This document shows positions 25,059 through 33,610 of a stretch of DNA of 64,000 nt, in pieces (positions within the stretch are counted from its first letter, which is position 1; each line of letters opens with the position of its first letter). The stretch lies in the NCBI RefSeq assembly GCF_024137025.1, contig NZ_JAMYJR010000037.1, positions 62,001 to 126,000 of the forward strand, given 5' to 3'. The notes beneath the pieces were generated by a model. It was given only the letters and a program-made list of their open reading frames with translations. It was not told where the DNA came from and made no database searches. The stretch comes from Paractinoplanes aksuensis (GTDB lineage: Bacteria; Actinomycetota; Actinomycetes; Mycobacteriales; Micromonosporaceae). The translations under genes were made by a program, and so were the position numbers.

Positions 25059-25212
25059 TAGAACTTTCGGACGAATACCCTACGCAAGGGTTACCTAACC
25101 CGCCGCGCGTACGTTGCCTGGTTCGTCAAGGTATCTGTCGTGTACTCGCTACTAGCACCATCCGGACACCAGCGGCGGCGACACTGAAATTCTCGTCGCG
25201 AAGGGGACATCG

Positions 25213-26745
25213 ATGATGACCACCTCGCCCGTCGAGCGGGCCGCTGATCAATTTGTGACGGCGTTGGCGCACTGGCGGGTCGAACGCGGCATGAGCAAGA
25301 AGCAGCTCGCCGCACGCATGGGCTTCGACCCTTCCTATGTGAGCCACGTCGAGGGGCGGCGACATAAGCCGACCGAAGACTTCGCCCGGCGGGCCGAGGC
25401 GGTGCTCGGCGCGGGCGGGGTCATCTGGCAGCGCTTCCAGGAGTATGACGAGCTGCGGCATGCGCGCGGCACGGCCCTGCACCGCGATCCCCCCGTACCG
25501 GTGCAGTGGTTGCCCCCGGGCACCGGGCTGATCGTCGAACGGGAGGTGGCCGAGCTCCGGTACGCCGACGGCACCTACCGCTGCCGGGTGCGGCGTGCGC
25601 TCTACAACGCCGGCTCCGAGCCCGTCACCCGCTACCTGGTGAAGATCGCGGTCGACCGCTACCCGAACGACCCCAGCGGCTCGAACCGCCATCACCGGGA
25701 ACACCCGCTGAGCTTCGACGAGATGGCGTTCAACGCCTGCGCCGGCGAGGGCGACGCGGTCGAGCCGATGGACTGGCGGATCAAGCTCGACCGGGACGCC
25801 AGCAAAGAGGTGTGGCTGCTGTTCGCCAACGAGGGCGGCCAGTTCGCGCTCTATCCGGGCGAGCGGACCACCATCCAGTACGAATACACCGTCGGCGTGG
25901 AGAAGTGGGGCCAGTGGTTCCAGCGGGCCGTGCGGCTGCCCACCCGCCGCCTCACCGTCCGCCTCGACTTCCCCGCGTCGTTCGACCCGCAGGTCTGGGG
26001 CGTCGAAACGTCCCTGGCGGCTGAAGTTCCCGTGCGTACGCCGATGGAGCGCCACGACGACAGCGACCGCGCGGTCTTCGAGTGGTCGACCGACACGCCG
26101 CAGCTCAACGCCCGCTACCGGCTCGAATGGCGGTTCCGCGGGGTCGGCGCGCCCCCCTTCCCGGCGCTGGCGCCCGCGAGCAACGGCAACGGGCAGCCCC
26201 GCGCGTCGGGCCAGATGCGCGGCATCGGCATCGTGCAGCGCGGCTCCGAGCTGCTGCGACAGCGGGCCCGGCACTACCAGCTTCCCCGCGAGGAGCTCGA
26301 GGCCCGCGAGGTGGTGGCGGCGCTGCGGGCGGCACTGGCCCGGCTCGAGCAGGTGCACGACTTCACCAAGGGCGTCGGGCTGTCGGCGCCGCAGATCGGC
26401 CGCTCGGCCGCCGTGGCCGTGGTGCGTTCGGCCGAACTCGACGCCGAACCCCAGGTGCTGATCAACCCGCGGGTGGTCGGCGAGTCGGCCGACCGGGACG
26501 AGCAGTACGAGGGCTGCCTGTCGTTCTTCGACTACCGCGGTCTGGTCCGGCGGCCGCTGCGGCTCGACGTGGAGCACGCCCGGCCCGACGGCACGCGGGT
26601 GACCACGACGTTCGAGCGGGCGATGGCCCGGCTGGTCGCGCACGAGATCGACCACCTCGAGGGCCGGCTCTACGTCGACCGGATGAACGCCGAGTCCAGC
26701 CTGGTGCCGGACTACCACCAGAGCGGGCGGCCCTGGGTCTACTAG
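25213..26745 (+). CDS. Helix-turn-helix / peptide deformylase fusion protein
   Basis: 510-residue three-part protein. Residues about 10-75 are an XRE-type helix-turn-helix (MSKKQLAARMGFDPSYVSHV). Residues about 90-320 form a beta-rich module with no family I recognise. The C-terminus is a peptide deformylase with all three motifs: GVGLSAPQIG (387), EGCLS (433) and HEIDHLEG (477), giving Cys435, His477 and His481 as metal ligands and the catalytic Glu478. Deformylases normally have 160-220 residues and remove formyl groups from nascent proteins. Fusion to a DNA-binding domain suggests a non-housekeeping role. It converges on the flavohemoglobin gene. Confidence 0.88.
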   Translation: MMTTSPVERAADQFVTALAHWRVERGMSKKQLAARMGFDPSYVSHVEGRRHKPTEDFARRAEAVLGAGGVIWQRFQEYDELRHARGTALHRDPPVPVQWLPPGTGLIVEREVAELRYADGTYRCRVRRALYNAGSEPVTRYLVKIAVDRYPNDPSGSNRHHREHPLSFDEMAFNACAGEGDAVEPMDWRIKLDRDASKEVWLLFANEGGQFALYPGERTTIQYEYTVGVEKWGQWFQRAVRLPTRRLTVRLDFPASFDPQVWGVETSLAAEVPVRTPMERHDDSDRAVFEWSTDTPQLNARYRLEWRFRGVGAPPFPALAPASNGNGQPRASGQMRGIGIVQRGSELLRQRARHYQLPREELEAREVVAALRAALARLEQVHDFTKGVGLSAPQIGRSAAVAVVRSAELDAEPQVLINPRVVGESADRDEQYEGCLSFFDYRGLVRRPLRLDVEHARPDGTRVTTTFERAMARLVAHEIDHLEGRLYVDRMNAESSLVPDYHQSGRPWVY

Positions 26746-26749
26746 CGCC

Positions 26750-27862
26750 TCAGAGGTCGGAGAAGCTGTCGTACTTCACGCGGATCGACGGCACCTGCAG
26801 TTCGGTGAGCGTCTTCAGGGTGGCCTTGACCATCGGGCCCGAGCCGCTCACGAAGAAGTCGTGCTCGCTCCACGGGCCGTAGCGGGCCACGACGTCCGAG
26901 ATGTTGCCCTGCTCGCCAGGGAAGGTGGGGTCGTCGCTGCACGCGGTCACGACCGACAACCACGGGTAGCGCGCGGCCAGCCGGTTCAGCTCGGCCAGGT
27001 CGTACAGATCCTCGCGGTTGCGGGCCCCGAAGAAGACGTGCACCCAGCGGGTCCGGTTGTAGCGGGTCAGCTCCTCGAGCAATGACTTGACCGGGGCCAG
27101 TCCGGTGCCGCCGGCGACGAAGACGGTGTCGCGGGTCGAGCGGCGGTCCAGGTTCATCGTGCCCATGGGGGCGGCCAGACGAACCATGTCGCCGACCTCG
27201 AGGCGACGGACGAGAGCACTGCTTACCCAGCCGGCGCCGATGGCTCGTACGTGAAATTCCAGGGTGTTGTCCCGACGGGGAGCGTTGGCGATCGAGTACG
27301 GGCGCCACAGCCGCGGTTGTATTCGGGGGCATTCGATGCTGACGTACTGGCCGGCCCGGAAGTCCAGGGGTTGCATGGGTTGAACGGTGAAGACCGAGAT
27401 GTCGGTGGCGCGGCGTTCGTGGGCCACCACCTCGGCGTACCAGTAAGGGGGCTCGCTGTCGGAGTCGGCGCCCTGAATCATGACCGAGGCGATCTTGGCG
27501 TACGCGTCGGCCCAGGCCTGGTCGTACTCGACGCTCCACTGCTCGCCGGCGTACGTCCGCATCGCCTCGATCAATGCGCCCCCCACGACCTCGTAGTGTT
27601 CTGGTTCCACGTGGAACTTGCGATGATCACGACCGAGCCCGCGCAGGTACGCGGTGAACTTGTCGGCGTCGTCGATGGATTGCACCGCGGTGACGATCGC
27701 GTTCAGCAGCCGCGACCGCTGCACGTCCATGTGCACCGGGAAGAGATCCCGCAGGTCCGGGTAGGACAAAAAGATGCGCGCGTAGAAGTAGCCGGCGACC
27801 TTGTCCTGTTGCTCCTCGACTAGGCTCCAGCTCTCTTTGAGCAAGCGTCCGAGGTCTCCCAT
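26750..27862 (-). CDS. Flavohemoglobin-like globin-reductase
   Basis: 370-residue fusion of an N-terminal globin (residues 1-135) with an FAD/NAD reductase, the architecture of nitric-oxide dioxygenases. The proximal heme His is probably His80 in RDHRKFHVEPEHYEVVG. The FAD-binding RLWRPYSIANAP and the NAD-binding VFVAGGTGLAPVKSLL are intact, and the C-terminal FVSGSGPMVKATL is typical. It likely detoxifies NO or acts in oxygen sensing. Start ATG 27862; 4 bp separate its stop from that of the deformylase fusion. Confidence 0.92.
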   Translation of the reverse strand: MGDLGRLLKESWSLVEEQQDKVAGYFYARIFLSYPDLRDLFPVHMDVQRSRLLNAIVTAVQSIDDADKFTAYLRGLGRDHRKFHVEPEHYEVVGGALIEAMRTYAGEQWSVEYDQAWADAYAKIASVMIQGADSDSEPPYWYAEVVAHERRATDISVFTVQPMQPLDFRAGQYVSIECPRIQPRLWRPYSIANAPRRDNTLEFHVRAIGAGWVSSALVRRLEVGDMVRLAAPMGTMNLDRRSTRDTVFVAGGTGLAPVKSLLEELTRYNRTRWVHVFFGARNREDLYDLAELNRLAARYPWLSVVTACSDDPTFPGEQGNISDVVARYGPWSEHDFFVSGSGPMVKATLKTLTELQVPSIRVKYDSFSDL

Positions 27863-27957
27863 GCATTCAGGGTGGTCAGATCAGTCAGATTGACGACGCA
27901 CGGCTCGTGCGACTCATCTCAATTCATCCGCGGGAGACCGTTCCCTAGAGTTGGCGG

Positions 27958-28725
27958 GTGACCCTTGATCGCCAGCAGGCCACTCGGCCGATCCTCACCG
28001 CCGAGATCATCATCGTTCTCCTGCTGTCGCTGGGGCAGAGCGCGATCTACTCGGTTGTCTCGATCATCGCGAAGCTGACGGCCGACCAGCCGCTGTCGCA
28101 GCAGGCCGCGGTGCTCAACGCGTCCCGCTCGGCCCGCCCGTATCTCGACCTCACGTACCAGTTGCTGGGCATCGCCTTCGACCTGATGCCGGTCGTGCTG
28201 GTGCTCTATCTGTTGCTGCGCGACCACATCTCGCCGCGCCGCGAGCTCGGCCTGTCGTTCAACCGGCCGGGTTTCGACTGGGGCTGGGGCGCGTTGCTGG
28301 CCGCGGGCATCGGCATTCCCGGGCTGCTATTGGTGTACGTGGCCAAGCTGCTCGGCATCAACGCCGACATCGTGCCGGCCGCCCTTCAACCCGTGTGGTG
28401 GGCGGTGCCGGTGCTGATCCTGGCCGCGGTGAAGAACGCCGTACTCGAAGAAGTGATCGTCGTCGGCTACCTGATGACCCGCCTGCGGCAGTGGGGCATG
28501 TCGACGGTGGCGATCATCGCGTGCTCGGCGCTGCTGCGCGGGTCGTACCACCTTTATCAGGGTTTCGGGGCTTTTATCGGCAACGCGGTTATGGGGGTGG
28601 TGTTCGCCCTGTTCTTCCTCAAGTACAAGCGCGTGATGCCGCTGATCGTGGCGCACACGCTGCTGGATGTGGTGGCTTTCGTGGGTTACACGGCCCTGCC
28701 CGAGTCGTGGCTGAGCTGGGTCTGA
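27958..28725 (+). CDS. CPBP family intramembrane metalloprotease
   Basis: 255-residue membrane protein with about seven helices. The CPBP/CAAX motifs are present: EEVIVVGYLMTRL (Glu-Glu-x3-x), RGSYHLYQGFGAFIGNAV (histidine motif) and VAHTLLDVVAF (third motif). Such proteases process prenylated proteins in eukaryotes and bacteriocin-related or unknown substrates in bacteria. GTG 27958 is the start. The last 40 bp overlap the end of the opposite EcsC-like gene. Confidence 0.88.
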   Translation: MTLDRQQATRPILTAEIIIVLLLSLGQSAIYSVVSIIAKLTADQPLSQQAAVLNASRSARPYLDLTYQLLGIAFDLMPVVLVLYLLLRDHISPRRELGLSFNRPGFDWGWGALLAAGIGIPGLLLVYVAKLLGINADIVPAALQPVWWAVPVLILAAVKNAVLEEVIVVGYLMTRLRQWGMSTVAIIACSALLRGSYHLYQGFGAFIGNAVMGVVFALFFLKYKRVMPLIVAHTLLDVVAFVGYTALPESWLSWV

Positions 28726-30641
28726 CCCTTCCGGTAGTACGAGGTGGCACGGGCGGTGGTGGCCTGGGCGGCCGTGGTGCTCGAGAGGAACGCGGCCAGC
28801 AGGCTGGCGCCGGGATAGGCGCGGTTGATCGACCGCAGGGCCGTCCAGGCGGCGGCCTGCGGGATGACCAGACGGCTGAGGCGCCAGACGGCGTCGCCGC
28901 TGGGTGCGCCCTGAGTGTCGCGAGCGGCGGCTTTGAGGGCTGCTTCGGCTTCCGCGGCCGTCTCGTGCACACCGGTGATCACCAGCAGGTCGACGGCCCG
29001 CCGCGGGTCGGTCGGGTCGAGACCGTAGGCGGCGGCCAGATGCAGCACCAGCTCGGCGTCGGTGAGCGCTCGGCCGGCCAGAAGAGCAATTGCCGCGTAC
29101 GAGCCTGAAACCGCCCCGAAGACGCTCGTGAGCGCGCCGAAGCGGGTGAACTGCCGACCGGCCAGCCGCGCCAGGGCGGCCGGTCCCGCGGTCGGGTAGT
29201 CGGCGCTGGTGGCCGCGGCCCACTGCTGAGCGCGCGGCCCGATGATCTCGACCGCGGCCAGCGCGAGATGCTCAGGCGCGTGCACGGGGTCGGACACGAG
29301 CTTCGCCCACCGATCCCCACCCCACGTCTCGACCTGCGACTCCCTTACCGGCCGCACCTCCGCTTCCTGCGGCTTGGCTGCTGGTGCCTTTGTCGGCTGC
29401 GCCTCCACTGCCTGCGACCTGGCCGCCGGTGCCTCCGTTAGCTGTGCCTCCAGTGCTGGTGCCTGTGTCGCCTGCGCCATCACCGTCGGCGTCTTGGCCG
29501 CGGGTGCCCGAGTTGGCTGCGCCTCATCTGACGGGGTCTGGGCCTCGGTGGCTTGGCCCTCTGTTGCCTGCGTGCCTGCTGCCGGGGCCTGTGTTGCCGC
29601 CCGGGCCGGCGCTTCAGCGAGCTCGGCGTCCGCTTTCGTGGCGTCGTTCTCAAGATCAAGATCCGAGGCGTTCTTGTGCCCGTCGGCTGGCCTTGTGTGC
29701 TTGATCACCGAAGCGTCTTCCGCCGTCCTTTCCTTTTCTCTGGGCGTAGGGACAGCAGAAGCGCTGGTTGCTGCCGTTGCCTCGGGCCGCGCGGGCTCAA
29801 CAGGAGTGACGTCACCAGTCGACGGCCGCACCGTCGGCGCCGGCGCGGCGGGCGGCACGTTCACCGCACTTGCCGCCGGGCGTTCCGCGCCTGTTTTCGC
29901 AGACCCAGGCCCCACTGAAGGCGCGGCATCCGCAGCCCTCTTCGCGGGCCGGGGCCGGGCCGTCTTCGGCGGCGCACCCTTGGCCGGGGCCGGCCTCGCT
30001 GCTGCCGCCGTCGCCGGGGTAGCGCCCGCTGGGGCGGCCGGCTTCGCCGCGGCAGAGCCTGACTGTGCTGTCTTCGATGGGCCAGTTCGGGCCGAAGGCG
30101 TGCTTGCCGGCGTGCTTGCCGGCGCCGTCTTGGCCGGGGGCGGACTCGCTGTGGTTACTTCTTTCGGAGCGGAGTCGGCCGGGGCTGTCGTGGCCTGGGT
30201 GTTTTGTGCCGGAGACGGATCGGCGGGCGCAGGGTCGGCCGGCCTCGGGGGCGCTGCCTTGGCCGGGTTTGCCCTGGGGGGAGCGGCCTTCCTCGGCGCT
30301 GCCTTACGCGGCGCGGACTCCGGCGGAGTGGCCTTGACGGGATTGGCTCTTTTAGCGCGCGGCGGCCTCTTCGCCGGCGGCATGGTTCCCTCAGACGTGG
30401 GCGAACTTGGCTGCGGCGAACCCTTGCGCGGCGGCTGCGGGGAAGACTCCGTACCCGCTTGAGGGTGATTTTCGGCACCCGGCGGCTGGAACGTGACCGG
30501 CGGCGGCGCCTTGGCCGGCCGGCGCGGCGCACGCTCACCGGGAGACTTGTCCGGCGGCGTCTCGCCCGCCGTCTCGAACGGCGCCCGCGACGGCCGAGCG
30601 CGCGAAGCCTTGCGAGGATCAGTGGGCGAGATCTCCTCCAT
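28686..30641 (-). CDS. EcsC-like protein with very long disordered Ala/Pro/Lys-rich N-terminus
   Basis: 651-residue protein. About 430 N-terminal residues are low complexity, rich in Ala, Pro, Lys, Thr and Gln (many APAK and TQAP units). The folded C-terminal part (about 440-651) starts at VETWGGDRWAKLVSDPVHAPEHLALAAVE and contains FTRFGALTSVFGAVSGSYAAIALLAGR, resembling the helical EcsC family. ATG 30641 is preferred to 30671 or 30722. It overlaps the CPBP gene by 40 bp tail to tail. The disordered region may bind nucleic acid or wall polymers; this is inference. Confidence 0.65.
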   Translation of the reverse strand: MEEISPTDPRKASRARPSRAPFETAGETPPDKSPGERAPRRPAKAPPPVTFQPPGAENHPQAGTESSPQPPRKGSPQPSSPTSEGTMPPAKRPPRAKRANPVKATPPESAPRKAAPRKAAPPRANPAKAAPPRPADPAPADPSPAQNTQATTAPADSAPKEVTTASPPPAKTAPASTPASTPSARTGPSKTAQSGSAAAKPAAPAGATPATAAAARPAPAKGAPPKTARPRPAKRAADAAPSVGPGSAKTGAERPAASAVNVPPAAPAPTVRPSTGDVTPVEPARPEATAATSASAVPTPREKERTAEDASVIKHTRPADGHKNASDLDLENDATKADAELAEAPARAATQAPAAGTQATEGQATEAQTPSDEAQPTRAPAAKTPTVMAQATQAPALEAQLTEAPAARSQAVEAQPTKAPAAKPQEAEVRPVRESQVETWGGDRWAKLVSDPVHAPEHLALAAVEIIGPRAQQWAAATSADYPTAGPAALARLAGRQFTRFGALTSVFGAVSGSYAAIALLAGRALTDAELVLHLAAAYGLDPTDPRRAVDLLVITGVHETAAEAEAALKAAARDTQGAPSGDAVWRLSRLVIPQAAAWTALRSINRAYPGASLLAAFLSSTTAAQATTARATSYYRKGQTQLSHDSGRAV

Positions 30642-30787
30642 GCCGCAGCAGCCTAGCCTCCAAAGCGTCATTTCACCTGTTGGAGACACCTCCGACCCAC
30701 CCGCCGCGCGCAAGGATGGCAACCTCTTTGTGCGGCGCCGAGCGGGTCCGGTATCCTCAACCGTCGGTGGCCTTCACGGGCCGCCGG

Positions 30788-30878
30788 GGAGACTTCGCCT
30801 AGTCTGGTCTATGGCGCCGCACTGCTAATGCGGTTGGGGTTTTAAAGCCCCTCCCGGGTTCGAATCCCGGAGTCTCCG
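30788..30878 (+). tRNA. tRNA-Ser (GCT anticodon)
   Basis: Acceptor arms GGAGACT / AGTCTCC pair over 7 bp, discriminator G. The anticodon loop CTGCTAA gives GCT, and a long variable arm (GGTTGGGGTTTTAAAGCCCC) marks a class II tRNA. The T-loop GGTTCGAATCC is canonical. Confidence 0.95.
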
Positions 30879-30914
30879 CGTGCAGAGCCGGTGTGTATGC
30901 TGGCAAAGCACCGA

Positions 30915-30987
30915 GCGCCCGTAGCTCAATGGATAGAGCATCTGACTACGGATCAGAAGGTTAGGGGTTCGAGTCCCTTCGGGCGCA
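30915..30987 (+). tRNA. tRNA-Arg (ACG anticodon)
   Basis: Acceptor arms GCGCCCG / CGGGCGC, discriminator A. Anticodon stem-loop CTGACTACGGATCAG gives ACG, and the T-loop GTTCGAGTC is normal. It lies 36 bp after tRNA-Ser and is probably co-transcribed. Confidence 0.95.
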
Positions 30988-30999
30988 CAGCAACATTGG

Positions 31000-31041
31000 A
31001 AGGCCTGAGCTGCGGAAACGCGGTTCAGGCCTTTCCTGTTT
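31000..31041 (+). terminator. Terminator after the tRNA pair
   Basis: Arms AAGGCCTGA / TCAGGCCTT with a 16-nt loop, followed by TCCTGTTTT, 12 bp after tRNA-Arg. Confidence 0.75.
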
Positions 31042-31449
31042 TCCGTCGTTTTCGGACGGTGGGTGCGACGTGGTGCAGTACCAGAGACGGCGTCCCGCCT
31101 GGCCTGGAGTGACCCCTTCGAATTGCCGTTCGGCCTTCGGAAATTTTGCGACGCTCAACCGCGCCGAGGGATCATGCGTCGTGATCACCCGTGGTACGGG
31201 TTCGGGTGTTAAGGGGGCTGCGGTTGTGGCGGGCGGGGTCGAGGTGGGCCGGTCCGGCAGCGTGCGGTGCGGCTCAAGCCGGTGGGGGACGGGTATCGGC
31301 TGGGCCAGGACGCGCAGATCTCCGATCTGGGGGCCTTCTTCGCTTTGGCCGCCGAGCCGGCCGCCGTCGACCGACTCGTCGAACTCTGCGCCGGTCAGGG
31401 CCTCGACGCCGGGCTCCCGGAGAAGGCGACGAAGACTAGGGTGATCTAT
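31042..31449. other. Gap with a possible coding remnant
   Basis: About 400 bp without a confident gene. From 31267 a frame reads LGAFFALAAEPAAVDRLVEL and continues in phase into the next secreted-protein gene; it is protein-like but has no signal sequence logic, so I read it as a remnant or chance frame. No promoter stands out. Confidence 0.3.
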
Positions 31450-32079
31450 ATGCATCGTTTCCGATCCATGGCTTTCGTCGTTGCTCTGCTGGCCACCCTG
31501 GCCGTCCTTCCGGCTCCTGCGCATGCCGCGGCTGCTACCGGCGGCGTGATCGAGGGGACTCTGACCACCGCCGACGGCAGCGCTCCGGTTGCTGGCGCGC
31601 GCCTGCAGATCAAGGCCTATTCCGGTACGCCCAGCTACCTGCTCCCGGAGGCCGTGACCGACGAGTCCGGGCACTACCGGCTCGAGCCTCTGCCGGCCGG
31701 TCGCTACCGGATCGGCTTCTTCTTCGCCGAGACCGGCGACCAGCAGTGGGCTCCGCGTATGACTCGTGAGACCGCCGCCACGTGGTACTCGGTGACCGAT
31801 GGTGGCACCACCGTTGTCAACGACTCGCTTTTCCCGACCGGCGACCTCGACGTGACCTTCACGAACGCCGACGGCCCGATCGCCGCGTTCTGCGCCGACG
31901 CGTCCGGTGGCTACTTCCTCCGCTCCGGTTGCACCACCACCGGCACCCTGAACCTGAGGGGCCTGCGCAGCGGCCGCTATGCCGTCCTGGTCTGGGCCGA
32001 GGGCGAGACCGCCGTATCCCCGGCCTGGGCCACCATCACCACCGGCAACCTCACCGCGCTCACCGTCACCAAACGCTGA
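31450..32079 (+). CDS. Secreted carboxypeptidase-regulatory-like domain protein
   Basis: 209-residue exported protein. Signal peptide residues 1-29 (MAFVVALLATLAVLPAPAHA) with cleavage after AHA. The mature part has two beta-sandwich-like modules: GVIEGTLTTADGSAPVAGARL ... SGHYRLEPLPAGRYRIGFFF fits a carboxypeptidase regulatory-like/SdrD B-type fold, and the second ends GLRSGRYAVLVWAEGE. No catalytic motif. ATG 31450; a GTG nine bp upstream is an alternative. A good terminator follows. Function unknown, probably surface or matrix protein. Confidence 0.78.
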   Translation: MHRFRSMAFVVALLATLAVLPAPAHAAAATGGVIEGTLTTADGSAPVAGARLQIKAYSGTPSYLLPEAVTDESGHYRLEPLPAGRYRIGFFFAETGDQQWAPRMTRETAATWYSVTDGGTTVVNDSLFPTGDLDVTFTNADGPIAAFCADASGGYFLRSGCTTTGTLNLRGLRSGRYAVLVWAEGETAVSPAWATITTGNLTALTVTKR

Positions 32080-32096
32080 CGCGTCAGCCCGAGCAC

Positions 32097-32135
32097 AAGG
32101 TCGTGACCTGAGGAAACAAGGGTCACGGCCTTTTT
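32097..32135 (+). terminator. Rho-independent terminator
   Basis: Arms AAGGTCGTGACC / GGTCACGGCCTT with an 11-12 nt loop and TTTTT at the end, 18 bp after the secreted protein's stop. Confidence 0.85.
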
Positions 32136-32557
32136 GCGCGGGCTCGAACACGGTCGCGGATCGGCGCCACCACGTCAGGGTCGGTGCGCAGTTTGGGCCG
32201 GTAACCGGACCGGCCGAGTGCGCCCGCGCAGCGCGTCGCGGGCTGCGGCCGGCCACTCCTGCCGGCGTTCGAACAGGACCAGCGTCTGGGTCAGCCGGGC
32301 GGCCAGGTCGTCCGGCGAGGTGAGCACGACCGTCCGCGGGCGGGACGCGGAATTTTATGACTCGGCCCTGCGTACTGCAAGGACTACGCCCCGTTGCCGT
32401 CTGAAAGCGGAGTAACTCCTAACTGGACGGAGGCAACAACGGATCGATGATCCAAGATTCCGGGTACGCCAACGCCAGTAGGTTCGCCTCGTCCGGCCCT
32501 TCAGCTGTCACAGACGCAGGGGCTCAAACGGTAGCGCGGCACTCGGGTTGAGGCAGA
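32136..32557. other. Gap with a possible gene remnant on the minus strand
   Basis: No intact gene. On the minus strand, 32327 down to 32175 reads as a 50-residue frame with protein-like content (SPDDLAARLTQTLVLFERRQ, then EWPAAARDALRGR) but no full domain and a stop just before it. It may be the tail of a decayed gene. The part 32400-32557, before the sensor gene, is presumably its promoter; I see no clear elements. Confidence 0.3.
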
Positions 32558-33610
32558 GTGATCATGACAACAGGAGCGGGTCGACGGAGCCGGATCGGAT
32601 GGCGGCTGTTTCCGCTGGCGTTGATTCTGCCGGTGGTCCTGCTGTTCGGCATGGTGTGGCAGTCGATCGGTGAACAGGTGGACTTCGCCGACTTGGAGCG
32701 GGACGGCGTCCGCTACATCCAGGCGCTGGGGCCGCTCGAGATCGCGTTGACGAACGCCGGGTCGGCCGCTGTCAGCAACAGCGAGGCCCCGCGGAAACCA
32801 CTGGCCGACGCGGTCGACGCGGTCGCCGCTGTCGACAACGAACTGGGCGAACGACTGCGAACCCAGGAGCGGTGGGCGGGGCTGCGGGCCAAGATCGAGT
32901 CTCTGCCCGACAGCGGCACCGCGACATCGGTCATCGCGGCCTATGGCGGCGCCAACGACCTGTTGCTGGCTCTGATCGAGAAGGTGCGCAACAACTCGAA
33001 GCTGATCCGGGACCCCGAGGCCGACAGCTACTACCTACAGGACGGCGCGGCCCAGGAACTGCCCGAGGGGATCGTTGCCGCCGCCCGCTACACCGACCTT
33101 CTGGTCGGCACGGCCGGATTGCCCGCGGCCGATCGGGCCAAGGCGGTGGTCGACATCAACTCCGCGCACTCCGACCTGGTCAGCAACGCGCGTGACCTGT
33201 CGGACGACGTCCAGCTGGCCGTGGAGGGCACCGGTAGCCGGAGTCTGGGCGGCGCGCTGCTGAGCAAGCTCGACCGCTTCAACCGATCGATCGACAACCT
33301 TCTGCCCCTGATGTCACCGGTGCTCGCGGGCACGGGCGGCATCGACGTGGCTCGGGTCGTCAAGGCGCGGGCCGAGATGCAGTCGGCCGCGGCGGACCTG
33401 TCGGCGGCGCTGCTGGCTCAGATCGACATCGCGCTCGAGGACCGGCTTTCGTCGCTCAGCCTCCGCCGCCTGCTGGCGATCGGGACGCTGGTGGTGTCGG
33501 TGCTGCTGGCGGCGGCGCCGATCGGTGCCGCTCTGGCCGCCCGGCGAAAGCCGGCCGTCCACCAAGACCAACCGGAGCGACGACGGGAGCCGGTCGGTGC
33601 TGCTCGGTAG
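32558..33610 (+). CDS. Two-TM extracytoplasmic sensor-like protein before conservon
   Basis: 350-residue protein. A membrane helix near residues 15-35 (LFPLALILPVVLLFGMVW), an external helical region of about 255 residues resembling the nitrate-sensing four-helix fold, and a second helix (LLAIGTLVVSVLLAAAPIGAAL) near the end, with only about 25 cytoplasmic residues after it. No HAMP, kinase or signalling domain follows. It ends 14 bp inside the CvnA-like kinase gene, so the two are translationally coupled. It may be a co-receptor for that kinase or a truncated paralogue. Start GTG 32558 or ATG 32564. Confidence 0.7.
   Translation: MIMTTGAGRRSRIGWRLFPLALILPVVLLFGMVWQSIGEQVDFADLERDGVRYIQALGPLEIALTNAGSAAVSNSEAPRKPLADAVDAVAAVDNELGERLRTQERWAGLRAKIESLPDSGTATSVIAAYGGANDLLLALIEKVRNNSKLIRDPEADSYYLQDGAAQELPEGIVAAARYTDLLVGTAGLPAADRAKAVVDINSAHSDLVSNARDLSDDVQLAVEGTGSRSLGGALLSKLDRFNRSIDNLLPLMSPVLAGTGGIDVARVVKARAEMQSAAADLSAALLAQIDIALEDRLSSLSLRRLLAIGTLVVSVLLAAAPIGAALAARRKPAVHQDQPERRREPVGAAR

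Noticed and set aside
29242..30462. 406-codon Ala/Gly-rich frame on the plus strand
   Set aside because: Antisense shadow of the low-complexity EcsC-like gene; no start signal or domain.
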